Below are positions 34,601 to 46,779 of a stretch of 64,000 nucleotides of DNA, piece by piece. This DNA comes from Garcia nutans. Its lineage: Eukaryota > Streptophyta > Magnoliopsida > Malpighiales > Euphorbiaceae. The notes below the pieces were generated by a model. The model saw only the letters and a program-made list of their open reading frames with translations. It made no database searches and was not told the DNA's origin. The translations under genes were made by a program, and so were the position numbers. The stretch covers positions 16,448,001-16,512,000 of the forward strand of contig CANTUV010000024.1 of NCBI GenBank assembly GCA_947685225.1, read 5' to 3'. The first letter of the stretch is position 1, and each line of letters starts with the position of its first letter.

Positions 34601-36308
34601 TATCTATACTGATCATAAGAGTTTGAAATATTTGGGTGTCCAAAGAGAGCTCAATCTTCAACAGAGGAGATGGTTGGAGTTGATTAAAGACTACGATTGT
34701 TTGATCGATTATCATCCTGGTAAAGCAAATGTTGTTGCTGATGCCTTGAGTCGGAAGTCTTTAGCAAGGTTGACTGTTTACTCGCTCTCGTTGCTTGTTG
34801 AGTTGAGAGCTTTGCATGCCAGTTTTGTATCTTGTGATGATGGTGCATTGTTGGCACAGTTGCAATTGAAACCACTGTTGTTGGATCAGATTAAAGAGGC
34901 TCAATTGGCTGATGAGAAGATTCAAAAGATTGTTTTAGATTGTCATAATGGAAAGAGTCGAGATTTTATTGTGAAAAGTGATGGGAGTCTTTGGTTTAAA
35001 AACAGATTGTGTGTACCTGGTGATGCTAATTTGAGAAGGATCATGTTAGAAGAAGCACATCAGTCAATATTTGCTATGCATCCGGGCAACACAAAGATGT
35101 ATCATGATTTGAAGCAGTATTACTGGTGGTCCGGTATGAAGAGAGACATTGCGGAGTTTGTATCCAAATGTCTCACATGTCAGAGGGTAAAAGCTGAGCA
35201 TCAAGTTCCAATCGGGTTGCTTCAACCTTTAACAGTGCCTGAATGGAAATGGGAAAGAGTGACAATGGATTTTGTGTCTGGTTTACCTTTGACACAAAGG
35301 AAGCATGATGCTATTTGGCTAATTGTTGATAGATTGACTAAGACAGCTCATTTTCTTCCGGTTCGGATGGATTACTCTTTGGAGAGATTAGCTGAGCTGT
35401 ATATCCATGAGATTGTGAAGTTGCATGGTGTCCCAATTTCTATAGTGTCTGATCAAGATCCCTGATTTACTTCCAGGTTTTGGAAGAGTTTACATGATAC
35501 ATTGGGTTCTCGATTGCATTTCAGTACTACTTTCCATCCGCAGTCAGATGGGCAGTCTGAGAGGGTGATACAGATTATTGAGGACATGTTGGGAAGTTGT
35601 GTCATTGATTTTTCTGGAAGTTGGGATGGATTCTTACCACTTGTGGAATTTGCTTACAATAACAGTCATCAATCCAGTATTGGTATGGCACCATTCGAGG
35701 CATTGTATGGTAGATGGTGTAGGACACCTCTATGTTGGAATGAGCTTGGGGAAAGTAAGATAATTGGTCCTGATATGGTTAAAGAAACTGAGAAAAAAGT
35801 GAAGATGATTCGAGATAGATTGAAAACAGCTTCAGACCGACAGAAGTCTTATTCAGATTTGAAGAGGAGAGACATTGAATATAATGTGGGAGATAAGGTA
35901 TTTTTGAAAGTGTCTCCTTGGAAGAAGATTTTGAGGTTTGGTCGGAAAGGAAAATTGAGTCCTCATTTCATTGGACCGTATGAAGTTTTGGAAAGAGTTG
36001 GGCCAGTTGCTTATCGGCTTGCTTTACCACCTGAGTTGGATAGGATCCATAATTTATTTCATGTTTCTATGTTGAGGAGGTACAGGTCGGATCCATCTCA
36101 TGTTTTTCCAATTGAATCTATCGAAGTGAGTCCAGATCTTACATTTGAATAAGAACCAGTTGTTATTTTGGCACGTGATGTGAAAGAATTGAGAAATAAG
36201 AAAGTGCCTTTGGTGAAGGTTCTATGGAAGAATCATGGAAGAGAAGAGGCAACTTGGGAAAGTGAACAAACCATGCGAGATCAGTATCCTCAGTTGTTTC
36301 AGACTTGA
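31668..36308 (+). pseudogene. Element B gag-pol polyprotein, full length with five in-frame stops
   Basis: One frame of 1546 codons from the ATG at 31668 to the TGA at 36306 encodes all parts of a Tekay-like chromovirus: gag domain (about residues 60-200), zinc knuckle CFRCGSPNHFVRDC (338-351), protease with LIDPGSTHS (Asp 437), reverse transcriptase with FIDD (771-774), RNase H starting YSDASHHG (Asp 920), integrase HHCC domain from His 1131, integrase Asp 1201, Asp 1262 and Glu 1298 (35 residues between the last two), and a C-terminal chromodomain-like KVLWKNHGREEATWE (about 1507-1545). No frameshift is seen. Stops lie at 31686 (TAG), 32244 (TAG), 33201 (TAG), 35463 (TGA) and 36150 (TAA). 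By context four fit C-to-T or G-to-A transitions. All catalytic residues listed are intact, but the protein could not be made in one piece. Confidence 0.95.
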
Positions 36309-36340
36309 TATCAGGTAATTTCGAGGATGAAATTTCTTTT

Positions 36341-36354
36341 TAGAGGGGGAGAAT
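36341..36354 (+). promoter_or_regulatory. Polypurine tract of element B
   Basis: AGAGGGGGAGAA immediately before the 3' LTR. Confidence 0.85.
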
Positions 36355-38816
36355 TGTAATATCCCAATGTGTGCCTTAGAAGTTTTGATATAATTGTTGT
36401 TTGTTTGAATTATGTGTATATGTTATGTTGATAAGAAAAGAAATTGAAAAGAGAATGTTTATGTATGGTTTAATAAGGAAAGTAATGTGTAGAGAGAAAG
36501 TGTATATGTTGGGTATATGGTAATATATATAACATATATGTGGGTCAAATGAGGAGTCAAGGGAAGAAGATATTTTATTTGTGACATGTGAAATTACCTA
36601 AATGGGCAAGTAAGTGAAAAGAGAGTTAAAACAAATGGAAAAGGGTATTTAGGTAAATTCTTGTTTTGAATTACATGGTGGAGATTTAAAGAGATGATAA
36701 CTTGACTTTTCTTCATTTTTCCTCTTCTTCTCTTTCCCATGTTGGCCGGCCATCCCTTAGCAAGAGAGCAAAGTGAGATTTGTTTATTCTAAGTTTCAAA
36801 TTGAAGGAAGAATCAAAGGATTAAGTTGGAGATTTGTGGAATTTCATCAATTTTGGTAAGTACTCTCTTGTTGTCCTTTGTTATTTGTGAAGTTGTGGTT
36901 GAAGTGAGTTTTGATTTGTTGGGATTATAATTTGTTGTGGTTGAGATGTGTTTATAAGTGTTGAAATTGATTGTAAGTTAAATTGGTGTTGGTTTTGGTT
37001 TGAGGATGGTAAGTTAAGTGGATGTTGGTATTGAAAGGATAAGAATGATGTTGGTTTTAGGGTTTTGAAGTGGTATGTGTTTAAATGTGTTGTTAATGTT
37101 TTGTTAATGAAAATATTGTGATGAATATGTAAAATAAGTGTTAATGACATTGTTTATATCCATTTGAATGAGGTTATGTTGTGCACAATGTGTTCAAATG
37201 CAATTAAAAGAGTTTTGGCCATATTTAGGGTTTTTGTTCATGAGAGACACGGCCAAACCAAGGAAGAGACACGGCCAAGTTTAATGAAATTTGGCCGTGT
37301 TGGATGAATTTTGGAGAGACACGGCCACTGGTTTGGCCGTGTCCCTTGACTGTGTTGGCCACTGCCTACTTTATGTTGAGGGACACGGCCGTGTCCCTTG
37401 CCCGTGTCTGCCTCAGCTTGATTTGGTGTTGAGAGACACGGCCACAAGCTTGGCCGTGTCCCTTGAGGGTGTTAGCTACTGTGATGGTTCTTGGCTTTTC
37501 TCACATTGCTTTGATTCTTCAAAGGTCTTTTGTACCTAAACCTCAAAATAAACACTTTTAAAACAAAGAATGACCTAAACGAATATGTGTGGAACATACA
37601 TTCATATAATGTTGAGATTTTAAAACACATTTGATGATAATGATGATGCACATGATACTATATGAACAATGTTATGTTATATGCATTGTGAATGGTAACG
37701 TGTTATATGAATTATGTATTTTGGGAATGTTATATCAATGATGCTATATGTATAATACGAATTGAGATATGATATGATATGAGGCCATTGTGATTGGCTA
37801 TGATAACTCAAATATGATGTGAAGCCATTGTGATTGGCTATGATGATTCAATTGAAGACATAAGGCATGTTTGCCTAATTGATGATGAGATTTGAGAATG
37901 AAATAATAAATGAATTGTGTGTCTAATGTGTTATTCATTTTCAGAGTTTTGTTGTTGGTGGCATGCCTAATGGTAACAATCTCTTGAAGTTAGGTTGGAT
38001 TGAATCCTTGAAGCCTAATTGAGATGTTACAACCCTTGAAGCTAGGTTGGGTTGGTTCTTGAAGTCAAGTTGGGTTGATACTTAGCATGCTTTGTTCCCC
38101 TTGAAGCTTGGTTGAACCTAATCCTTGAAGCCTAGTTGGGTTTATGATAATGATAAATGTGATAACAAAACCAAAGCATTAACTCTGAAAATTGAATGGC
38201 ATATTAGTGTGTTTTGGGCACATGCTTGTCTTTGTTTATATGTGATTCATTAATGGTATAATAATTGAATAATGAAATCCATGGAAGGACTTTGTAATGT
38301 GATATGTTTATATGTGTATGGGTTATGAAATTTAAAGGTGTGATGTTAGTTTTCCACCTATGTTGTTGCCTTTATTAGTAACATGTATGACATTGCATTG
38401 TATTAATGCATAATGTTAGTATACTTTGTACTACTAAGCCGTTGGCTTAGCGCGATAGTGTTTGATCGCGCAGGTGACATAGTTGAACCTGAGAGCTCCT
38501 CGAGACCAAGTGAGACTAGACATTGAGGATTTTCTTTTAGGACTTAAAGATCAGAGAAGAGTTGCCAATCATGTATATATTCTATGTTTTGTAAACTTTG
38601 ATTTATAACATATTTGTAATAACTTCCGCTGTGAATTAATAAATGTTTTTATATATGGTGTCTTTTGGATTTCTTTTAAAATGTTTGAGATTGGTTTCAC
38701 TTATTTAAAAGATATTGTTGTGTCTTTTTAAACCGTGGCATTTTCTATATTCAGTATACGTATATTACGATCATTTAAGCATGCTTAGTACGTATACAGG
38801 GTATAAGGGTGTTACA
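36355..38816 (+). mobile_element. Element B 3' LTR (2.46 kb)
   Basis: Near copy of 29009-31497, ending GGGTGTTACA before the target duplication ATAAT. The terminal inverted repeat GTATACGTA/TACGTATAC is intact at 38754-38762 and 38789-38797. Confidence 0.95.
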
Positions 38817-38821
38817 ATAAT

Positions 38822-39290
38822 GATGCAAATGAAATAATTAGGGCATGGTTGCCTAGATGATTATGAGAAAATGAGAAGAGAATTGATAATAAAATAATAA
38901 AAGAATTGTGTGCCTAATGTGTTAATAAATTTTTAGAGTTTTTATTATTGGTGGCATGCCTAAAAGTAACAATCCCTTGAAGCTGAGTTGGGCTTGGTCC
39001 TTGAAGCCAAGTTGGGTTGATGCTTAGCTCCCCTTGAAGCTTGGTTGGGCCTAGTCCTTGAAGCCTAGTTGGGATGTTACATATGAGATGTTTCTCATTA
39101 TGATAATGATTCACTATGGGCTTGATAAATGTGATTATTAGACCAAAACAGTAACTCTGGAATTTGAATGGCTTATTAGTTTCTTTTGTGCCCATGCTTG
39201 TCTTTGCTTAAATCTGAATCATGAATGTGACATCCTTGTATCTGGTATACGTGTAATACATATTGAGGGTATATGTGGTGTACGTATGTG
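38822..39290 (+). mobile_element. Element A 3' LTR, part 2 (internally deleted, end missing)
   Basis: Continues the A LTR from GATGCAAATG, matching 19311 onward. About 430 bp corresponding to 19722-20148 of the 5' LTR are deleted, with the break in GAATG/TGACATCC. It stops at GTACGTATGTG, 18 bp short of the LTR terminus, against Tat LTR T3. Confidence 0.8.
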
Positions 39291-39516
39291 AGGGTCATTC
39301 TTACCTTCCCCATACGTACCCAACTTTTTGAACCTATTAGGGGTTGGGGATTCCTTAGGAATCGAGTCATCCATCCCTTTCTTTTTTTCTGCCCATTCGG
39401 GTGACGGCTCCATTTTCTCTGGATTAGGCCCGTGTTCTCTAAGGCCCTAAGCCTAACAGTGCCGAAGTCGCAAGAACCATTCCATATGGTAGTGGGTGCA
39501 AAAATACCCACTCACA
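39291..39516 (+). mobile_element. Tat-like LTR T3, right part
   Basis: Last 226 bp of the Tat LTR: CTTACCTTCCCC, the GATTCCTTAGGAATC hairpin, the GTGACGGCTCC equivalent of GTGGCGACTCC, and the end ACCCACTCACA. It completes the LTR that starts at 15813. Confidence 0.85.
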
Positions 39517-41061
39517 ACCGGACAAAACTTGGGAATCATTTTCATTTGAGTAAGAGCTTTTGCACTTTAGAAAGGTACATACACATTACTTGGCTAAAGG
39601 TCTCATTAAGTTTAAATATTATCTTATCTCATATGCATGCTTTGTCTAACAATCTCCACTAATAGGGTTTACCTTCCAAGGGAGATCAGCAGGTCTTATA
39701 AGGGACATGATTCAAGCGAAGGCCATTTTTTAAACTGGACCTGTCATGACACTGCTGATAAATCTTCGCACTATAAACTTTTTATTGGAACCATATATTG
39801 TTGGAGGCATTCATCATCTCTACCTTCTGGGCATCTTGTTATCTTGCTTCATGAATGTTCTTCTATCTTATTGATGTAAATCTGAATCTAATTAAGGAAA
39901 CTTTAAACTTTTTTCTTATGCCTTTGTAAATGCACAACACCCTTTTTTATTATTTTTTTGGGCATTTCATCAATATGCCTTTTTCCCCTTTTATAATATC
40001 AATTCTAAGACTTTTAAGATGGTTAACTTGGAGCTATACTAGATATCATGAACTAGATGATCTTTCTGATTTTGGCTGAATCTTTGGTTGGGTTGGACAA
40101 ATTCAAGTTAATCTTCTTCTTATAGGCTAAGTGGAAGTCTTCTATTATTTCAAGTAGAAAGAACTCTGTTGGCTTTTTGAACTGCTCTTTCATATTTTTG
40201 TTATTTTATTTTCCTTTTATCTTTTCTTCTTTCTTTCTTTCTTCTTTTTTTTTCTCTTTTTTTCTTCTCTTTTTTTCCTTATTTTTTTCTTTTAGCTTTA
40301 AGAGAGTCTTCTTATTCATACTGCCCTATGCTTTTAACTATGGAGTAGCATGAGTCTACTTCAATGAGGATGAATCCTTTGTAATCTTGATGATGTCGGA
40401 CCTAAGTTCAGGTAAGCTTTAACTTTTCTTCATAGTCTTGATTGAGCATCCCTTTCTTCGATCTTCTTACCTTCTTGGTAACTCAGTGATCAGTAGACTT
40501 GCCATAAGTGTCATAACAACTCAAGGTATGTTATCGGGGTTTATAAGCCAATGACAAGAAAGGTAAAATCTCATGAAGGCTCAAAGGAACAAACTAGGGT
40601 TTGATATTAACAGAGTGGATAGTAGTTGTTGGCTCACCAAACAATTCCTAGATTATCTCTCTCTTAAATAAGTAGAGTTCAATTTTGCCTCGAAAGTTTT
40701 TCAAAGCATGTTCTAAGATTGACTAGGTCCTAAACATAGGTAATTATGTAGGAGACCTCTCTAAGTCAGCATAAACAGCTCAATGCTATAGAATAATTTC
40801 TTGCCTAGTAAAGTCATGCAAATCAGAATGCCTAGATATACTAATTTATGAACATCAATCTAGATTCTGCATTGGTTGAGCACCAAAATGAACCATAACC
40901 AAAAAAATTATAAATTTAGCAAAAGTAATTTATTAAAACAATTTGAATTTGAAAAAATACAATTATTCCAATGAAATATCAAATAATGTAAAAAAAAAAA
41001 AGAGCAACGCTCAAACAAAGGAAAGTTTCTTGAGTTTAGGTCAAAGATACTTTATCTATTT
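39517..41061. other. Unassigned sequence between LTR T3 and a Tat gag fragment
   Basis: No long open frame and no domain recognised on either strand. A run of almost pure pyrimidines lies at 40204-40302, and there is an A run near 40991. It borders the end of a minus-strand Tat gag fragment, so it may be further internal sequence of that element, but I cannot show this. Confidence 0.4.
40204..40302 (+). repeat. Polypyrimidine tract, about 100 bp
   Basis: Low-complexity run of TTTC/TTCT units with almost no purines. Purine-rich on the other strand. Confidence 0.85.
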
Positions 41062-41219
41062 AGGCATGTCAAGGATGTGGATCTTTCCATCATTGATGAG
41101 GTTTTGTATTTCATGCCTCAAACATATACATTGATCTGTGTCATAACCTAGTGTTTGATGGAAATGGCAATGCCACTAAGTGTTGAAATTGAGTGGCAGA
41201 GGATATGGAAATCGTCGAG
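41062..41219 (-). pseudogene. Tat/Ogre-type gag fragment, 3' part (zinc-knuckle region)
   Basis: Read on the minus strand, the frame gives PRRFPYPLPLNFN, one stop, then a cysteine/histidine cluster (CHFHQTLGYDTDQC) followed by LRHEIQNLINDGKI. This order of a proline-rich linker, a knuckle-like cluster and a helix beginning LRHEIQ is what Tat/Ogre gag proteins show just before the protease. The His expected in the knuckle is Tyr here. It ends at a TAG near 41062. The upstream half lies at 52775-52942, beyond element C, which split the gene with target duplication GTGCT. Confidence 0.75.
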
Positions 41220-41224
41220 GTGCT

Positions 41225-44200
41225 TGGCACGACCCAATTTGTACATATGTACAGTACGTCCATGTACAGTAAGAGGAGTCGTCCTGAGTAATCACCAAAG
41301 AACACAAAGTGAAAGGAAGCTTTATAGGACAAAAAGGACCTAACTGAAAAGATTGTAAAAGTTTTGGGGAGGTGACTGTAATTTCAAAAAGTTTTGGGGA
41401 GGTAACTGTAATTTCCAAAAGTTGTACTGGAGGTTCTTAATAGTGCATATAACAGACTCCAGAAATGGAAAGTAGAGAAAAATTGGGTCGAAACGGAACA
41501 CCACGGTTTTTCCCGAAAACGCATAGTTTGAGAGATACAGTGGATTCTTGACCAAGGGTATTTTTGTCATTCTTGTAATAATAATTTATACACTGGAAAA
41601 CAAGACACGTAAAGGTATCTGAAGTAAACGAACGGACTCCGCAGTGATCGATGTTGAAGAACGAACCTAAGTGGAGACCCGAATCACGTAAGGACCTAAA
41701 GGGAATTTTTACAAAAGTCAAGGGCATGAGCGTAATTTTTATAAATTAGTTAAAAATCAACAATGAATGTCATAAATGGAAACGAGAGGTTGAAAGGAGG
41801 AGAACGGTACATTTTACGCGTCGTAAAACCACCCGGGTACGAAGAAAAGGCAAAACCTTCCATTGAAGGGTATTTTGGTCTTTTCACTTCCACCCATTTT
41901 CTAGAAAAGGGACACATGGCATAGTAATTTTCTAGAAAGGGACACATGGAAAAATCTTGTTTAAAGACACTTTTGGGTTGGATTAATCTTAACCCTCCAT
42001 ATGACACCATCCTAGTTAAGATACTTTTGTGGTGGTTACATCTTAACCCTCCAAAATGAAATTAATTAAATAAATGGAAAATGGAAAAATATAAAAAGGG
42101 AGAGAAGGATGATTAAAGAATTAAGGACACATTTTTTCTCCATTTTTGAGAGGCATGCCGTATTCTCTCCACCAACAAAAGGGAAGGAATTTTTTTTCAA
42201 GTGTTCAAGTGGATTTTTGGAAGGAAAAGCTTTATTTTAAGGTAAGGATTCCAATTCTAGCTTTAGTTTATTCATTTGATTGATAGTTTTCAAGTTATCA
42301 ATGAAAGAAAAGTTGGGAAGATTATGGGAAAGTTAAGAAAGTGAAGAGAAATTAGATTAAATGATCCATACATGTAGAAGTGATGAATAAATGGTAATTA
42401 GTAGCTTTAGATAGTAAGAATCAAGGCTTGAACATATAGTTTTTATCACGTTCTTATTATGGAAGTTATGAAAATTATAGGAAATCAAAGGGATAAAGAA
42501 GAAGAAGGGAAGAAAGAATAGGACAAGATGGAACAAAGCAAATAAACAAGGTTTGGTACTTAAATCATTGCCTTTTCAATTAATTCACATATATTGCATT
42601 ATGGGATTTTTGAAATGGTTTTGAAATAATGTTATTATGTGTGGTAAATATGTGGGAAAGTGTTTTTGAACTATTTGTAATCAATTGATTGTGAAAAGAA
42701 TGAAAACAAAACAAACTAGCTAAATTTGCTCAACTATCCATAAACTTTGATGAGTTTTCAATCACTCCTTTGGTTTGATTTTTGGAAGAGGGACCCTTAG
42801 TCCTTCAATGGTATCACAAAAGGATTCTAAAAATCAATTTTGCAAGAAAAAAATGAATTTCCCTCAAGTTTGGAAAATTGGGCCGAATGGTCCCTTTTGG
42901 GCACCATTCTGCAGCTTTCATTTTGGGCAGTCCGTTGAAGGGGCAAACGAAAGAATTTTTCGACGAAATTTTACATGCATTTAGTTAACTTATGAAAGTG
43001 TTTTCCTGCAAAAATTCAGCCAAAAATAAGTTTGTTTACTTGGTCAAAACCGTTACCAAATTTACTGATTTTCAGCAGTAAAAACAGATTTTACCATTTA
43101 GTTGTCGCGCGCCATTGCGTTGCCGATTTTACGCGCCGCGCTACTATTCATTTGGTCATTTTTCTAAATGTGTTAAAACTTGAATATTATGATATGGATT
43201 GATGTTAAATCATATAAAATGACATGAAGGAGAATTGGAAATAATCAGAAAGGCATCATGACAAGCTATTCCGACAATACATGCATTATGGACAAATCAT
43301 GGCTTATTGAATATCATGATCAAAGTAATTTAATAAATTATTTATGCTCTACTTGGTTATGACAGAACCCTTGAGATAAGGGTATGATGCATCATACTAT
43401 TACTGCAGTAGTGCTTATGACATGATATGATATTCCGGCTGAAGGCCGATGATTACAATGACATGATCAATGATGCAATGATAATGGCCATTGGCACATG
43501 TGCAAGAATTATGATGAAAGATAATGAAATATGATCATGACAAGATATGTTTATCATGACCCTTCCTTATCCGCTGACGTTCTGTTAAACCAGTAGAGCA
43601 ACCAAAATGATTAAAGCGAGAAAAATGGTTTAAATTCAAATTATTCAGTCAAGCCTTTTTACCATCTGTGTTTTGTATTTATTCCTTTCAAGTATTTAAA
43701 GTATATAAATGTATGTTCAAATCATTCTTTCATTTTATTTATTTATTGCAATGATTTAAGTACCCACTAAGCAATTGCTTAGCGAGTTTAGTTTCCCTCT
43801 AAACTTGTAGGTTAAACGAGGAGACGAGATTGCAGCATGTCCTGCGCAGCTGGCCTTGACTACTACTTTGGGTAGGAGTTTGGATATGATTGATTGTAGC
43901 AATATGGCATGTACATAAGCTTGTATGATCTAGCAAATAAATGTATTATATTGTAAAGCTAGAACACGTACACTGCTAGTGATCTAATAAATCTTATTTA
44001 GATTTAGCACTTATGTATGCAAGTATAGAAGTGTGAATTCTTCTTGCAGGACTGTAGTTGAGGTTATAAGGGTGGATTATTGGGAGTGTGCTTGAGTTGA
44101 ATTGTGAAATAAAATATTTTTCAAAAATAAGAAAAAAATAAGAAAAATCAGTTTTGTCGACACTTGGGACCTCCATTTTTTAGGGGAAGTTATGGAAAAT

Positions 44201-44311
44201 TTTTTTTTTAAATCTGCACTTAAAATTGGCTAAGTAAACTATTAATACACAACCACCATGAGATAACAGTCCATCTTGGTCTATAAACGTAGGCTAAGAT
44301 GGGGTGTTACA
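41225..44311 (+). mobile_element. Element C 5' LTR (3.09 kb)
   Basis: Begins TGGCACGACCC (TGTCACGACCC in the 3' copy) and ends GGGGTGTTACA. Contains a tandem pair of GTTTTGGGGAGGTGACTGTA-like units (41370-41420), TATAAAAA at 42090-42097, GC-rich TTGTCGCGCGCCATTGCG at 43100, and AAGTACCCACTAAGCAATTG at 43760. The six short frames here recur unchanged at 49695-51453 because they lie in the LTR. Confidence 0.95.
42090..42097 (+). promoter_or_regulatory. Probable TATA box of element C 5' LTR
   Basis: TATAAAAA followed by purine-rich GGGAGAGAAGG, about 865 bp into the LTR. Same at 50558-50565 in the 3' LTR. Assigned on sequence alone. Confidence 0.45.
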
Positions 44312-44316
44312 TTTAG

Positions 44317-44328
44317 TGGTATCAGAGC
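44317..44328 (+). promoter_or_regulatory. Primer-binding site of element C
   Basis: TGGTATCAGAGC, complementary to the initiator-Met tRNA 3' end, 5 bp after the 5' LTR. Confidence 0.95.
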
Positions 44329-44697
44329 ACCGGTTTAGCCGGTCCTGGAAAATTCAACATAGGAGGATACACATTTTATGTTGGGAGTGGCCATTACCAA
44401 TGTAAAATGGGATATCCTATAGCAGATAAGAAATGAGAGCATATATCATTTAGGTACGAAATGTCGGTATAGTAGAAAGAATATTATAAATACATAAGTA
44501 TATGAGGCACATGTGATAAAGAAAAATCTAATAGTGATTACGTACATGCCATATAGGAAAGTTAATGTGTTGAGTCAAGCCAGTTGCTAATCCTTATCAC
44601 GATATATGTATACGGTATAAGGTTGCAAGAGGCAGAATCACAAAGAGTTATAGATCAAGAGAAGGAATCATATGCTTTCGTATCCATAAATGTAGAA

Positions 44698-46290
44698 ATG
44701 GGTCTTGGACTTATGCCACGACCTGCAACGGTGGCTGTGGAAGACCCCGAAGTCTATTTAAGATAGATGATAGTACCATTGCAATAAACGGCAAGAATGG
44801 TACCTGTTGCTACCAAAAGAGAAAGAAAGTCCCCAATCGAGAAGTTAAGGAAATATGGGGCTAAAGAATTTAAGGCTAGTAGAGAAGAAGGATTTGAAGA
44901 AGTTGAGTACTGTTTGGATAGTACCAATAGGGCATTGGAACAAATGAGATGCACGCCAGATAAAAGATATATTTATGCCATGTCCCTTTGGGTAGAAGAA
45001 ACATACACTTGGTAAAACATACTTAAACGCAAGGAGAAATGAGTTTATATATCTACAGCAAGGAAGAATGACAGTATCTGAATATGATAAAGAGTTCACC
45101 CGACTCAGTAAGTATACAAAGAAAATGATAGAAACAAAGCAAGAAAGACGTCAAAGGTTTTGGAAGGATTAAATAATGAAATTAAAGTACAATTAGTAGT
45201 CATGGACGTGTTTGAATTTTCAAGATTAGTTGTGAAAGTTTTAGGTATTGAGAGGGTATACATGGATTAGAGAAGTAGACACCAACGCATGCAACAAAAG
45301 AGAGTACAAACTTAAAGCTTGGGAAGATTTCAACAAGTTGAGAAGAAGTTTAGAAGTGAAGAAAGTTTTGAATAGTAAAGACGGCGATCACAAAGCCAAG
45401 GATCCGGCCGAGGTTCAAAGTGCCAGATATCCGTAGCCAGTATATCGGGGTCCTTATAAGGGGGTTCCAGGAGAAGGTTAGATAGGAGTATATGAATATG
45501 AAAATGTATATAAGAAAATGAAATTTTAAGAATGGAATAAAAAGAGGAACAAAATAAGAGGATTAAAGAAAAGTATGTAAAATGTTAAGACCAGACGGTA
45601 AGAGATAAAATAGATAGAACTTAGATAACAAAGATGAGTGAACAGAAATAAGTATATGAGAAATTCTCATGTCCGACCACTATAGAATATGTACAGTAAC
45701 CCCATGTACAATATTCACATAAGCAAATGAAGTAAGCGCACTAAGAAGGTCATGTTGAAATTTAGCAAGAAATCAGAGTTAAACGTGCTCGACCAAAGAT
45801 GATGGGTGACCATCCCGTGAAATCTTAATAAGGTAGGTGACGTACCATATGAGTAGAAACTAGACGAAATCAAATCAAAACACTGTATTGTGATTCCTCC
45901 TGAAAATGCCCAATGTAATCATCAAAATTAAGAAATTATAAGAAGAAGATATATGAGATTTATGAATTCAGGAAATGATAAAAAAAAAAAAAGAAAGAGA
46001 GAAATTAAGAACCAAAGAGGTAGAAAGTGCATAATTAAAATCAGATCAAAAAGGAAAGAATGAAAGTATTAACAACCCAAGGACTAGGTAAAGGAGAAAG
46101 AAAAAAATAACAATTCAAAAATTACTGGAGGATTGGAAAGAAATATAGATTTGAAGGATATATTACTCCTCTATGCAAACACTGTGGATGAAAATATAAG
46201 AGTGAATGCTGGTATTTAACAGATGGAAGTTGGGAATGCGGGGCACCAGATCGTGTTAGGGTAAACTGCCAGAAAGACAAGTGAATGCAC
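44698..46290 (+). pseudogene. Element C gag, degenerate
   Basis: Capsid/nucleocapsid remnant. Readable parts include KLRKYGAKEFKASREEGFEE and RTPDKRYIYAM-like sequence near 44850-45000, then in other frames a segment resembling EYDKEFTRLSKYTKKM (near 45080) typical of the Retrotrans_gag family, and a damaged cysteine region CKHCG...CWY...CGAPD near 46165-46250. Stops and frameshifts are frequent throughout, and the 45450-46150 stretch is hardly recognisable. It matches the gag of A and B only loosely, so C belongs to a different Tekay-like family. Confidence 0.75.
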
Positions 46291-46779
46291 CCGCACCGAC
46301 AGAAAAATCACGGCCCGCTTTTGGCCGAGGCCTAAGCAGGGGAAAGGAAAGTGATTCAAATCTTCAAAGAGCACAATCAGAGATCGTTGACTAGCTCAAT
46401 TCAAGTACACTAGCCAGAGCCTACGTGATGAAAACTTAGAAGAATTACCAGTAGGATATGTTAAGTTTGAAACATTAGTTATAAATCCGATAAGAGACGA
46501 GGTAGTTACACACAAGTGATTAAAGAATGTTCTATAGAGTTACATGAAAATGCATTTCCAGAAAATTTAATAGAGTTACCATTCCGAGAATTTGACATAA
46601 TGTTGGTATTGGATTGGATAACAAGGCATAAAACAGTGGTAGATGATAAGAAGAAAGAGAGTAACACTTCATACTCCCCACAATGAGGAAGTGACGGCAG
46701 TAGGAAAGCGAGCCGATTACCTAAACAACGTAACAGCAGCAGTTACAACAAGGCATTCCATACAAACGGATGTGAGGCA

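Larger units (their letters stand above)
29004..38821 (+). mobile_element. Element B: complete Tekay/Del-like chromovirus with target duplication ATAAT
   Basis: Element proper is 29009-38816 (9.8 kb). ATAAT flanks it at 29004-29008 and 38817-38821, and the A LTR is continuous across the site. 5' LTR 29009-31497, primer site 31505, polyprotein 31668-36308, polypurine tract, 3' LTR 36355-38816. By eye about 38 substitutions in 2.46 kb separate the LTRs (about 1.5%), plus a 28-bp indel in the palindromic repeats. It is structurally complete, but its polyprotein has five in-frame stops. Confidence 0.95.
17807..39290 (+). mobile_element. Element A: Tekay/Del-like chromovirus, full span including nested insertions
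   Basis: 5' LTR 17807-20228, primer site, degenerate gag-pol 20399-27447, polypurine tract, then 3' LTR 27494-29008 plus 38822-39290. Solo LTR F interrupts pol and element B interrupts the 3' LTR. Without these two insertions A is about 8.7 kb. It sits inside Tat LTR T3. No clean target duplication remains, because the last 18 bp of the 3' LTR are missing. Confidence 0.85.

Noticed and set aside
41141..41727. Cluster of frames repeated at 49695-50195
   Set aside because: LTR sequence of element C; conservation between the copies is due to recent insertion.
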